Positions 1-8,240 of a DNA stretch of 45,120 nucleotides are shown piece by piece. This DNA is from Eubacteriales bacterium (GTDB lineage: Bacteria; Bacillota; Clostridia; Christensenellales; Aristaeellaceae). Both the position numbers and the translations under genes were made by a program. The stretch covers positions 1 to 45,120 of the forward strand of contig JAQVQY010000006.1 of NCBI GenBank assembly GCA_028701335.1, read 5' to 3'. The notes beneath the pieces were generated by a model. That model did not search any database and was not told the DNA's origin. It was given only the letters and a program-made list of their open reading frames with translations. Each line of letters begins with the position of its first letter. The first letter of the stretch is position 1.

Positions 1-1
1 T

Positions 2-220
2 CCCTCCCTGGCTCTTTATTACAATCCGGACCGGGGCCAGTACTATCACTTGGAACAGAACTGCCGCAGTATAAAGGACCGTTATCTGCCGCTGAAGGGT
101 GAGATGACCTATGGCGAGCTGGATGATGGGGGCTATCAGAAGCTTACGCCCTGCAAAAGCTGCAATCCACCCATCAGGCGAGCGGAAATTGACCAGATTA
201 ACCGCGACAACGGATTTTGA
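2..220 (+). CDS. C-terminal fragment of an unidentified protein (5' end outside window)
   Basis: Frame 2 is open from the window edge to TGA at 218-220, giving 73 residues. The fragment starts PSLALYYNPDRGQYYH and ends with a CKSCNPPIRR stretch. It holds an aromatic NPD-G-YYH motif, a lone Cys in QNCRS, a YLPLKG segment and a CxxC pair. I recall similar Tyr/Cys-rich tails on secreted or lipoprotein-type proteins of Clostridia, where they may form a small metal- or disulfide-stabilised module. No function can be assigned from the tail alone. The overlapping frame starting at 111 is compositionally poor and was not called. Confidence 0.6.
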   Translation, partial: PSLALYYNPDRGQYYHLEQNCRSIKDRYLPLKGEMTYGELDDGGYQKLTPCKSCNPPIRRAEIDQINRDNGF

Positions 221-245
221 CACGCAGCCCAAAACCCGCGCGATA

Positions 246-274
246 TTGCGTCTTCAGGAGAAAAAGGCTATAAT
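246..274 (+). promoter_or_regulatory. Sigma-A type promoter upstream of asp23-fakA
   Basis: TTGCGT at 246-251 and a perfect TATAAT at 269-274 are separated by 17 bases. The likely transcription start near 281 lies about 35 bases before the asp23 start codon. This separates asp23-fakA from the truncated gene upstream. Confidence 0.6.
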
Positions 275-316
275 GCTTTTTGGGAATGGATACATCCTGA
301 AAGGGGAATGCCTGTA

Positions 317-667
317 ATGGAATTTAAAATCAAGAACGATATCGGGACGATCTACATTTCCGAAGAAGTCATGCTCAAGGTGGTGGGCTACGCCGCTCTG
401 GAGTGTTACGGAATCGTCGCCATGTCTTCCAAGCGCGCCAAGGACGGCTTCGTGGAATGGTTGGGGCGGGAAAACCTGAGTAAAGGCGTCCAGCTGCGCT
501 CGGTGGACGATATGATAGATGTGGATCTTTATATTGTGGTGGAATATGGGGTTTCTGTCACCGAGGTCTGCAACTCCATCAAGGAGGTCGTTCGCTATAA
601 GTTGGAGAAAATGACCGGAATCAAGGTCAGGAATGTGAATATCACAGTCGAAGGCATCCGCGTCTGA
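317..667 (+). CDS. Asp23/Gls24 family envelope stress protein (YloU-like)
   Basis: A 116-residue protein of the Asp23/Gls24 family (B. subtilis YloU). Family members are small cell-envelope or stress-linked proteins with no known catalytic activity. Family signs are the N-terminal MEFKIKNDIGTIYISEEV, a Gly-rich helix start (VVGYAALECYGIVAM) and the C-terminal VRNVNITVEGIRV. An in-frame ATG exists at 308, but the only purine-rich ribosome site (about 301-306) would then touch the codon. ATG 317 gives a normal gap and the usual family N-terminus. The gene sits 24 bases before fakA, the same order as yloU-yloV in B. subtilis. Confidence 0.88.
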   Translation: MEFKIKNDIGTIYISEEVMLKVVGYAALECYGIVAMSSKRAKDGFVEWLGRENLSKGVQLRSVDDMIDVDLYIVVEYGVSVTEVCNSIKEVVRYKLEKMTGIKVRNVNITVEGIRV

Positions 668-691
668 AGACTGGCAAACGGAGGAAGGTAC

Positions 692-2338
692 ATGACAGAT
701 ATATCCGTGATTGATGCCAGCCTGCTTCGGGAAATGGTTAACGCGGGCGCAGCAGTGTTGGAAAAAAACCGCGAGGCGGTCAACGCACTGAATGTTTTTC
801 CGGTTCCCGATGGGGATACCGGCACCAATATGTCTATGACCATGATGACGGCCGTTAAGGAAGTAAACGGCCGGGATTATAATGTCATATCAGGCGTGGC
901 CGAAGCCCTGGCCAAGGGCGCCCTGAGGGGCGCAAGGGGGAACTCCGGGGTCATCCTCTCCCAGCTCTACCGCGGGTTTTCGCGGGCGCTGGAAGGGCTT
1001 GACACCATGACCCCGGCCCAGTTTGCAGCCGCGCTAAAAGCGGGCGCTGATACGGCCTACAAGGCTGTTATGAAGCCCAAGGAAGGCACAATCCTTACCG
1101 TGGCTCGTGTCATTGCCGATGACGCGATCCATCAGGCCGCTAAAAATCCTGACAGCTTTCAGGAACTCTTCCGCCAGATCCTGGCCAGCGGCGAATCCAT
1201 CGTCAAGCGCACGCAGGAAATGCTGCCTGTCCTCACTCAGGCCGGGGTGGTGGATGCAGGCGGCTGGGGTCTTCACTTGATTTATACTGGCTATGCCGCG
1301 GTCATCAAGGGCGAGCGTATAGAGGACGCTATCTCGGATGTGATTCCCGTTGGCGAGGCAGAAACATTCACGGATGACCACGATCTGCTGGGAGAGATTA
1401 CCTTTGCCTACTGCACCGAGTTCTTCATTCAGGAGATGAAATCCGAGGTGTCAGACGAAGATGTGGACGCTTTTCGGCGCAAGCTGACCCGCCTGGGGGA
1501 CTGTGTGCTGGTGGTTGGGGACAGCAGCCTCATCAAGGTTCACCTGCACACCAATGACCCGGGCAAAGCCCTCCAGCTTGCCCTGGCTCTGGGGGAGCTC
1601 AATGGCCTGAAAATCGACAACATGCTCCAACAGCGCAGGGATAACCAGGCGAAGAAGGAGCAGGAGCAGTTGGCGCTGGGGAAAGACTACGGCATCGTCT
1701 CCGTTTCCCAGGGTGAAGGTTTTTCTGATATCTTCAGGGACCTGGGAGTGGACATCATTGTTGAGGGCGGGCAGACCATGAACCCCAGCATTGAGGACTT
1801 GCAGAAGGCTGTTGACAGCATCAAAGCCAGCACGATTTTCCTGCTGCCCAACAACGGGAACATCATTCTGGCGGCTGAGCAGGTGGCCGAAATGGCCGAG
1901 AGCCGCGTAATTGTGCTGCCCACCAAAAATGTGGCTATGGGCATCGCTGCCGTCATCGCTTTCCTGCCGGATGACAGCCCGGAGGAAAATGAAGCCCGCA
2001 TGAACGAGGCCGCTGAGAAGGTGCGCACTGGGATGATTACCTTTTCCGTCAGGGACACGGAACTTGATGAGATGCACATTAAAGAGGGCAGCATCATCGG
2101 GTTGAACAACGGCAGGGTGACGGTTAACTGTGAATCAGCAACTGAGGCCGCTGTGGCGCTCATGAAAGAGATTGTCACGGAAGATGATGGGCTCATCACC
2201 GTGTACTACGGCGCTGAGACCAATCCGCAGGAAGCCGAGGCTCTGGGGCATGAAATCGCGGAGCTCTATCCCAACTGCGATGTGGAAGTCCACAAGGGCG
2301 GCCAACCGCTGTACTACTACCTTTTGTCCGTTGAATAA
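692..2338 (+). CDS. fakA: DAK2/DegV-type fatty acid kinase subunit FakA (YloV-like)
   Basis: A 548-residue protein matching the FakA/YloV family, the ATP-binding kinase subunit that, with a FakB carrier protein, phosphorylates free fatty acids for phospholipid synthesis. The N-terminal DhaL/DAK2 domain (about 1-200) shows the nucleotide and metal site DGDTGTNM at 40-47 and the GARGNSGVILSQ loop soon after. The rest matches the middle and C-terminal domains of the family, including VFLLPNNGNI-like and YYGAE segments. Length is normal for the family. GGAGGAAGG lies just before ATG 692. It is co-transcribed with asp23, and a hairpin terminator follows the stop codon. FakB is not in the window. 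Confidence 0.92.
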   Translation: MTDISVIDASLLREMVNAGAAVLEKNREAVNALNVFPVPDGDTGTNMSMTMMTAVKEVNGRDYNVISGVAEALAKGALRGARGNSGVILSQLYRGFSRALEGLDTMTPAQFAAALKAGADTAYKAVMKPKEGTILTVARVIADDAIHQAAKNPDSFQELFRQILASGESIVKRTQEMLPVLTQAGVVDAGGWGLHLIYTGYAAVIKGERIEDAISDVIPVGEAETFTDDHDLLGEITFAYCTEFFIQEMKSEVSDEDVDAFRRKLTRLGDCVLVVGDSSLIKVHLHTNDPGKALQLALALGELNGLKIDNMLQQRRDNQAKKEQEQLALGKDYGIVSVSQGEGFSDIFRDLGVDIIVEGGQTMNPSIEDLQKAVDSIKASTIFLLPNNGNIILAAEQVAEMAESRVIVLPTKNVAMGIAAVIAFLPDDSPEENEARMNEAAEKVRTGMITFSVRDTELDEMHIKEGSIIGLNNGRVTVNCESATEAAVALMKEIVTEDDGLITVYYGAETNPQEAEALGHEIAELYPNCDVEVHKGGQPLYYYLLSVE

Positions 2339-2355
2339 AGAAACACATGCCATGA

Positions 2356-2383
2356 AAGCCGCCTTGCCAGGCGGCTTGTTTTT
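2356..2383 (+). terminator. Rho-independent terminator after fakA
   Basis: AAGCCGCC at 2356-2363 pairs perfectly with GGCGGCTT at 2370-2377 across a 6-base loop, followed by GTTTTT. It ends the asp23-fakA unit, although recG starts only 12 bases later, so read-through probably feeds recG. Confidence 0.75.
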
Positions 2384-2394
2384 GGTTTATCCAG

Positions 2395-4395
2395 ATGAAA
2401 CAGCTTGAAGAACTGCGGGGAGTAGGCCCCAAACGCCTGGAAACACTGGCGAAAAACGGCATCACCTCGCTGGGGGCGCTTTTGGCTGCGCTGCCCCTTG
2501 GCTATGTTGATGCCCTGAACCCCACACCCATAGAGCGGCTTACCGAACAGGTACATTGTGTTGAAGGGCTTATACTGGAGAGCCCGAGGCGGCATTATTA
2601 TGGAGGAAAATCCGCTGTAAAAGCCAGGATCGGGGATGGAAGCGGCGTATTATCCGTGACCTGGTTTAACCAGCCCTGGATGTCCTCGCAGTTCAAAAAG
2701 GGCGATTCACTTCTTATATATGGCAAGGTGGGATTTTACCAGGGAATGGCCAACATGGTGAACCCCCGGAAAATCCAGCGGCGGGGGATTGAGCCCATCT
2801 ACCGCGCCATGCCAGGGCTGCCGGGTAAAACCTTTTCTGCCCTGGCGCGCCAGGCATTGGACAGCATGACGGATGAATGCGCGGAAACGCTGCCGCAATG
2901 GTTTCGGGATAATTATGGGCTATGCGGAAAGCGCTTTGCCTGGGAACAGGCGCATTTCCCACAAAGCCAGACGCTTTTGGATCAGGCCAAACGCCGGCTG
3001 GCCTTTGAAAATTTGTTGCTCTATCAGGCGGCACTTTTGGCTGTAGGGCAGAGGGGGCAGGCGGGATTACCGCTAAAAGGCCAGGAGGGGGACTTGAACC
3101 GTTATTGGTCCGCGCTGCCCTTTTCGCCCACGGATGGCCAAAGAACGGCACTCCAGGATGTGTTTGATGACTTAAACAGCGGCTACGCCATGCGCAGGCT
3201 GCTTCAGGGGGACGTGGGCAGCGGAAAGACCGCGGTGGCCTTTGGCGCGGCCTGGCTGGCGGCGCGCTCGGGCTACCAGTGCGCCATGATGGCCCCTACG
3301 GAAATCCTGGCCCAGCAGCACGCGGCCAGCGCCGCCAAGTTGCTCTCCCCCCTGGGTATCACCTCAGGCCTGCTGACGGGCTCTTTAGGCACGGGGGAGC
3401 GCCGGGCTGCGCTTGGCCACATTGCCGATGGCTCCTGGCAGCTGATCATCGGCACCCAGGCTTTAATAAGCGACACCGTCAGCTATCAGAATCTGGGCCT
3501 TGTCATCACCGATGAACAGCACCGTTTTGGCGTCAGGCAGCGCCAGGCCCTGGCTGAGAAAAAGGGCGGCGAAGCGCAGGCCCACATGTTGGCGCTGTCC
3601 GCTACGCCCATTCCCCGGTCGTTGGCGCTGGTCATGTATGGCGATGTTGAGGTGTCCCTCATTCAGGAAAAACCGCCGGGGCGGCTGCCGGTGAAGACGC
3701 GCGTTGTTCCTGAGGGAAAGCGCAGCCAGCTTTTTGACTACATTCTGGCCGGAGCCAAACGGGGAGAACAGTGCTTCTATGTCTGCCCCCTGGTGGAAGA
3801 GGATGAGGAACTGAACGCGAAAAGCGTGAAGGAAACATATCAGTACCTAAAAAAAGGCCCCCTGAAAGCCCTTCGGCTGGGTATGGCCTATGGCCAGCAG
3901 GATAACGCTGATAAGACGCATGCCATCAGCCGTTTCGCGGCGGGGGAGCTGGATATGCTGGTGGCGTCCTCAGTGATAGAAGTGGGGGTGGATGTCCCAG
4001 GCGCCACGATCATGGTCATTGAGGACGCGGATCGCTTTGGCTTGGCCCAGCTGCACCAGCTGCGCGGCCGTGTTGGCAGGGGGGATAAGGAAAGTTGGTG
4101 TTTCCTGCTGGGACAGCCCAATGACCGGCTTCAGGTGATGACCCAGAGTGATGACGGCTTCTTCATCGCGCAGAAGGATCTGGAGCAGCGGGGGCCGGGT
4201 CAATTCTTTGGGACGCTTCAGCATGGCCACGGCTTGCCGGACGCATTTGGCGTTGGGGATGTCAGGCTCATTGAGGAAACCACCCGGTGCCTTAAGTCGC
4301 TGGCGCAAGATCCTAAGCAAGGGCCGTTCCTTGAGTATCTCACCGGGCTTTCAAGGGATGTGTTTGGCAGCGTATTCAACTCCGGACGCCACTGA
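2395..4395 (+). CDS. recG: ATP-dependent DNA helicase RecG
   Basis: A 666-residue superfamily 2 DNA translocase that regresses stalled replication forks and processes recombination intermediates. The N-terminal part contains the wedge/OB domain (GVLSVTWFNQPW). The motor follows with Walker A GDVGSGKT at 272-279, motif II DEQH at 373-376 followed by RFGVRQR, motif III SATPIPRSL, and a C-terminal helicase lobe ending with the TRG-type QLRGRVGRG region. Length is close to the usual 670-690. The ribosome site before ATG 2395 is weak because the fakA terminator occupies that space, which suggests read-through or modest expression. It follows asp23-fakA, as in many Firmicutes. Confidence 0.95.
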   Translation: MKQLEELRGVGPKRLETLAKNGITSLGALLAALPLGYVDALNPTPIERLTEQVHCVEGLILESPRRHYYGGKSAVKARIGDGSGVLSVTWFNQPWMSSQFKKGDSLLIYGKVGFYQGMANMVNPRKIQRRGIEPIYRAMPGLPGKTFSALARQALDSMTDECAETLPQWFRDNYGLCGKRFAWEQAHFPQSQTLLDQAKRRLAFENLLLYQAALLAVGQRGQAGLPLKGQEGDLNRYWSALPFSPTDGQRTALQDVFDDLNSGYAMRRLLQGDVGSGKTAVAFGAAWLAARSGYQCAMMAPTEILAQQHAASAAKLLSPLGITSGLLTGSLGTGERRAALGHIADGSWQLIIGTQALISDTVSYQNLGLVITDEQHRFGVRQRQALAEKKGGEAQAHMLALSATPIPRSLALVMYGDVEVSLIQEKPPGRLPVKTRVVPEGKRSQLFDYILAGAKRGEQCFYVCPLVEEDEELNAKSVKETYQYLKKGPLKALRLGMAYGQQDNADKTHAISRFAAGELDMLVASSVIEVGVDVPGATIMVIEDADRFGLAQLHQLRGRVGRGDKESWCFLLGQPNDRLQVMTQSDDGFFIAQKDLEQRGPGQFFGTLQHGHGLPDAFGVGDVRLIEETTRCLKSLAQDPKQGPFLEYLTGLSRDVFGSVFNSGRH

Positions 4396-4401
4396 TTATG
4401 A

Positions 4402-4430
4402 TTGACATAAGCGCATTACGGGTGTACACT
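4402..4430 (+). promoter_or_regulatory. Promoter of the rrf2-iscS-iscU operon with overlapping palindrome
   Basis: A perfect TTGACA at 4402-4407 lies 17 bases before TACACT at 4425-4430. The -10 box is embedded in the palindrome GTGTACAC (4422-4429), placed where an autoregulating Rrf2 protein could bind. The promoter match is seen directly; the operator role is inference. Confidence 0.65.
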
Positions 4431-4471
4431 TTGGCCAATCCTGAGTGATTTTGTCGGGATTGGGAGGAACA

Positions 4472-4906
4472 GTGAAACTAACGGCCAAAAGCCATTACGC
4501 AATGCATGCCATGCTGCACCTGGCGCAGCATCAGAATAAGGGTCCCCAGCCGCTTCGCCGGATTATCAAAGCGGGGCAGCCCAGGGAATACACGGAGCAG
4601 CTTTTGGGCGCCCTGAGGCGCAGCGGATTGATTGTCTCAGTCCGCGGCAACAAGGGGGGCTATTTGCTGGCTAAAAATCCGGGGGAGATCACCGTGGCTC
4701 AGATCATCGAGAGCGTGGAGGGTCCCCTGACCCTGTCGCACTGTGTGCTGGACGCGGACACCTGTGAAAACAGCCGCGTCTGCGCGCTCAAGGGCACCTG
4801 GGAATACCTGACCCGGGGAATTGAAGAAGTGATGAACACAGTAACCCTTAAAGACATGCTGGCAAACCCCTCCATTATTTCATACGCGGAGAAGGTGACC
4901 CATTGA
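4472..4906 (+). CDS. Rrf2 family regulator, IscR-like
   Basis: A 144-residue winged-helix regulator of the Rrf2 family. It begins VKLTAKSHYAMHAMLHLA, the canonical family start. Three cysteines in the arrangement Cx6Cx5C (SHCVLDADTCENSRVC) match the place where IscR binds a [2Fe-2S] cluster, so it probably senses iron-sulfur status and controls this operon. GTG 4472 is chosen over an upstream in-frame GTG at 4445 because GGGAGG sits 5 bases ahead of it and the family N-terminus begins there. Its stop codon overlaps the TTG start of iscS, so the two are translationally coupled. The cysteines distinguish it from CymR, which lacks a cluster. Confidence 0.88.
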   Translation: MKLTAKSHYAMHAMLHLAQHQNKGPQPLRRIIKAGQPREYTEQLLGALRRSGLIVSVRGNKGGYLLAKNPGEITVAQIIESVEGPLTLSHCVLDADTCENSRVCALKGTWEYLTRGIEEVMNTVTLKDMLANPSIISYAEKVTH

Positions 4907-6060
4907 ACAGGATATATCTGGACAACGCCGCCACAACCCCCTTAAGCCCCGAAGTGCTGAAGGCCATGATGCCCTTCCTTATGGGGCATTACGGAAATGC
5001 CTCCAGCATCCATGACACCGGCCGGGATGCCAGGCGTGCCATTGATGAGGCGCGCAAACAAGTGGCGGGGTTTATTGGCGCCAAACCAAACGAGGTTTAT
5101 TTCACAAGCGGCGGCACGGAAAGCGACAACTGGGCTTTGAAAGGCGTTGCCTATGCAAACCGAAACAAAGGCAATCACATCATCACCAGCGCGATTGAGC
5201 ATCCGGCGGTGTTGGAAACCGCCAAATGGCTTGAGACCCAGGGCTTTGGAGTGACCTATCTGCCCGCAGGAGCCAACGGTATTTTGAGCCTTGAGGATGT
5301 GGAGAAGGCAATTACCAATCGCACAATCCTCATCTCTATCATGGCTGCCAACAATGAGATCGGCACCTTGCAGCCGGTGGCTGCTATTGGCGCACTCGCG
5401 CGGGCCCATAAAATCCCGTTTCATACCGACGCGGTGCAGGCTGCGGGGGCAATCAGGATTGACGTCAATGCCTGGCAGGCTGACCTTTTATCCCTCTCGG
5501 GGCACAAATTCCATGGTCCCAAGGGCATGGGTGTCCTGTATGTCCGTTCGGGCACCAGGATGATGCCGCTGCTGCACGGAGGCGCTCAGGAGCGCAATCG
5601 CCGCGCGGGTACCGAAAACGTGGCGGGCATTGTAGGGCTGGGCCAGGCAGCCCAGAACGCGGGGATGTTCATTGAAGAAAACGCCGAGAAGATCACCAGG
5701 CTGCGCAACCGCCTGATAGACGGCATTCTAAGTACCATTTCCCATGTCCGGTTGAACGGAGACCGGGGCAGCCGGCTTCCCAACAACGCCAACCTATCTT
5801 TCAGGTATATCGAGGGGGAGGCGCTGCTGTTGCACCTTGACTTGAACGGTATCGCGGCCTCTTCCGGATCCGCCTGCGCATCGGGCTCCCTGGAACCCTC
5901 CCATGTGCTTTTGAGCATAGGCCTGGACGCGGAGGATGCCCACAGCAGCCTGCGCTTCACCCTGTCTGAAGCGACCACCGAAGACGAAATTAACACAGTG
6001 CTGGCGCTCTTGCCCGGCATTGTTGACAAGCTGCGGGCCATGTCCCCGCTGGCAAGCTGA
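4903..6060 (+). CDS. iscS: Cysteine desulfurase IscS/NifS
   Basis: A 385-residue PLP enzyme that takes sulfur from cysteine and passes it as a persulfide to the scaffold protein encoded next. It opens IYLDNAATTPLSPEV. The PLP lysine is K202 in SLSGHKFHGPKG, and the persulfide cysteine is C325 in SSGSACASGSLEPSHVL, both in family-standard context. Length is typical. Translation starts at TTG 4903, overlapping the rrf2 stop by four bases; GGAGAAGGTG upstream serves as ribosome site. With iscU it forms a minimal ISC system; mnmA, a common clostridial neighbour, is absent here. Confidence 0.95.
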   Translation: MNRIYLDNAATTPLSPEVLKAMMPFLMGHYGNASSIHDTGRDARRAIDEARKQVAGFIGAKPNEVYFTSGGTESDNWALKGVAYANRNKGNHIITSAIEHPAVLETAKWLETQGFGVTYLPAGANGILSLEDVEKAITNRTILISIMAANNEIGTLQPVAAIGALARAHKIPFHTDAVQAAGAIRIDVNAWQADLLSLSGHKFHGPKGMGVLYVRSGTRMMPLLHGGAQERNRRAGTENVAGIVGLGQAAQNAGMFIEENAEKITRLRNRLIDGILSTISHVRLNGDRGSRLPNNANLSFRYIEGEALLLHLDLNGIAASSGSACASGSLEPSHVLLSIGLDAEDAHSSLRFTLSEATTEDEINTVLALLPGIVDKLRAMSPLAS

Positions 6061-6069
6061 GGAGCGAAT

Positions 6070-6438
6070 ATGTACAGCGAGAAAGTGATGGATCACTTCA
6101 GCAATCCCCGCAACGTGGGAGAGCTTAAAGATGCCAACGGCATCGGCACTGTGGGCAATGCCACCTGCGGAGATATCATGAAAGTCTACCTTAAGGTAGA
6201 AAACGGCATCATTCAGGATGTGAGCTTTAAGACCTTTGGCTGCGGCGCGGCTATCGCCACCAGCTCCATGGCAACGGAGATGGTCAAGGGCAAGTCGCTG
6301 GAAGAGGCGCTGAAGGTCAGCAACATAGCGGTGATGGAGGCCCTTGACGGCCTGCCACCCCAAAAGGTGCACTGTTCGGTGCTGGCCGAGGAAGCCATCC
6401 ATGCCGCGATTGAGGACTACCGAAAAAACCAAGCCTGA
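6070..6438 (+). CDS. iscU: Iron-sulfur cluster scaffold IscU/NifU N-terminal type
   Basis: A 122-residue scaffold on which [2Fe-2S] and [4Fe-4S] clusters are assembled before transfer to target proteins. It starts MYSEKVMDHFSNPRNVG, typical of clostridial IscU/NifU. The three cluster cysteines are C33 (ATCGD), C58 (FGCGAA) and C102 (KVHCSVLAEE). The aspartate next to the first cysteine, which regulates cluster stability in the family, is present. A GGAG site lies just upstream and the gap after iscS is only 9 bases, so it belongs to the same operon. The rnfB, rnfC and rnfG products later in the window would be among its clients or redox partners. Confidence 0.94.
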   Translation: MYSEKVMDHFSNPRNVGELKDANGIGTVGNATCGDIMKVYLKVENGIIQDVSFKTFGCGAAIATSSMATEMVKGKSLEEALKVSNIAVMEALDGLPPQKVHCSVLAEEAIHAAIEDYRKNQA

Positions 6439-6455
6439 AGACCCTAAGGAGGAAT

Positions 6456-8240
6456 ATGCCTGAACTGCGCGGAAACCTGACGGGAATCAAGGACAGCGTC
6501 CAAAAGGAGCTGGCTCTGCTGTTTGATTTCCCCGTGGGCTCGGATGAATTCCTCCCTTTTGAACTGGCACAGGCGCTTTGCCGGTTCTCGGCACAAATCC
6601 GGCGGGAGATCTCCTTATACCTTTCCCGCAGCGGCGAGGTGCTGGACATCGCAGTGGGGCACCGGGACAATGTGCCTCTAATGGACTTGTCCCAGCGCCG
6701 CAATGAGAACCGCCTCGGCCGCGTGCGCTGCATCCACACCCACCCGGATGGGCAAAGCCACTTGTCGGATGTGGACATTTCAGCGCTTAAGAGCCTGAGG
6801 CTTGACGCAATCTGCGCGCTGGGGGCAAGTGAGGACGGCAGCGTAGCCGGAGCCAGTGTTTGCTACCTTATACCTGACGAAACGGGTTTTATACCTGGCC
6901 CTGTGATGGTGACCGGCGCCCGGGCACTCAGCCACCCCAAATGGATGGAGGCCATCAATCTAAACGACCAGGCGCCATCCCCGGAGCAATTGACACAGAC
7001 CGACATAGAACGCGCCTATCTCATTGGCATTGACTCCCAGTCTTCTCTTGACGAGCTGGCCTCCCTGGCGGACAGTGCCGGAGCCCAGGTTGTGGGGCGC
7101 GCGCTGCAGGCCAAGTCCGGCATGGACCCCAGATCCTACATCGGTTCCGGCAAAGCGCTGGAAGTGGCGCTGGATGTGCAAGCTCTGGAAGCAGACCTGG
7201 TGATTGCGGATGATGAGCTGACCAGTGTCCAGCTGGCGCACCTGGAGGAGCTGACGGGAATCCGGGTCATTGACCGCACGATGCTGATACTAGATATCTT
7301 CGCCCAGCGCGCCACCACCAGTGAGGGAAAACTCCAGGTGAGCCTGGCGCAGCTGAAATACCGCTCCAGCCACCTGATCGGCATGCGCTCCGCCCTCTCC
7401 CGCCTGGCGGGCGGCATTGGCACCAGGGGACCGGGCGAAAGCAAATTGGAGATGGACCGGCGCTATATCAGGCGGCGGATTAAAATCTTAAGCCAGGAGC
7501 TGGAAGAGCTGGAGCGGCAGCGCGCCGTGCGCCGCAAAAACCGCCAGCAGAGCGATATTCCGGTGGTTGCCCTGGTAGGTTACACCAACACCGGTAAGTC
7601 AAGCCTCTTAAACCGCCTCTCCGGCGCTCAGGTCAATGTGGAAAATCAGCTGTTTGCTACCCTGGACGCGATATCGCGCAAGGTTGAATTGCCGGATGGC
7701 GACAGCTTCCTTCTGGTGGACTCGGTGGGCTTTATCAGCAAACTGCCTACGGACCTGGTAGAGGCATTCAAGTCCACGCTAGAAGAGGCTGCGTTGGCGG
7801 ATGTGCTGGTCATTGTGTCTGACGCCGCCAATCCCAAGGCCAGGGAGCATCGCCAGGTGGTGGAAAGCGTGCTTCACGATCTGTGCGCCACAAACCAACC
7901 GCGGATTGAGGTCATAAACAAGGCTGACATAGCCGTTGGGGACAGCGACATCGGCATACCAGGCGCCCTGATGGTGTCCGCCCACACCGGTGAGGGAATT
8001 GAGCAACTGCTTTACGCTGTTGCCCGGATCCTTAGGGACAATGAGCGGGAGTACAGGGTGTTTGTGCCGTTTTCCCGATATGACGCGCTTAATGAGCTGC
8101 GCAAGCAGGGCAGAATCCTGAATGAGGAGCACAAGGACACCGGCACAAGTGTTGTGGTGCGGCTAAAACCTGTGGCCATGATGAAACTCAGCGCCCAGTA
8201 TCCGGGCCTTTTCACGCCGGAGAAGGCCGATGATCGTTAG
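6456..8240 (+). CDS. hflX: GTPase HflX with N-terminal JAMM-like domain
   Basis: A 594-residue ribosome-splitting GTPase of the HflX family. The C-terminal two thirds hold the HflX N-domain, a basic coiled coil near 340-365 (RRRIKILSQELEELERQ) and the G domain: G1 GYTNTGKS 375-382, G3 DSVGF 422-426 (usually DTVGF) and G4 NKAD 488-491. An extra region of about 180 residues precedes it, as in other clostridial HflX proteins I recall. It contains HTHP at 94-97 with S104 and D107, matching the JAMM metalloprotease pattern H(S/T)Hx7Sxx D, and E61 is a candidate upstream glutamate. AAGGAGG precedes the ATG. The stop overlaps the first VanY gene by 11 bases. Confidence 0.93.
   Translation: MPELRGNLTGIKDSVQKELALLFDFPVGSDEFLPFELAQALCRFSAQIRREISLYLSRSGEVLDIAVGHRDNVPLMDLSQRRNENRLGRVRCIHTHPDGQSHLSDVDISALKSLRLDAICALGASEDGSVAGASVCYLIPDETGFIPGPVMVTGARALSHPKWMEAINLNDQAPSPEQLTQTDIERAYLIGIDSQSSLDELASLADSAGAQVVGRALQAKSGMDPRSYIGSGKALEVALDVQALEADLVIADDELTSVQLAHLEELTGIRVIDRTMLILDIFAQRATTSEGKLQVSLAQLKYRSSHLIGMRSALSRLAGGIGTRGPGESKLEMDRRYIRRRIKILSQELEELERQRAVRRKNRQQSDIPVVALVGYTNTGKSSLLNRLSGAQVNVENQLFATLDAISRKVELPDGDSFLLVDSVGFISKLPTDLVEAFKSTLEEAALADVLVIVSDAANPKAREHRQVVESVLHDLCATNQPRIEVINKADIAVGDSDIGIPGALMVSAHTGEGIEQLLYAVARILRDNEREYRVFVPFSRYDALNELRKQGRILNEEHKDTGTSVVVRLKPVAMMKLSAQYPGLFTPEKADDR

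Noticed and set aside
111-317. 68-residue frame overlapping the first gene fragment
   Set aside because: Its start lies inside the truncated gene and its end inside the asp23 leader and promoter; composition is not protein-like.
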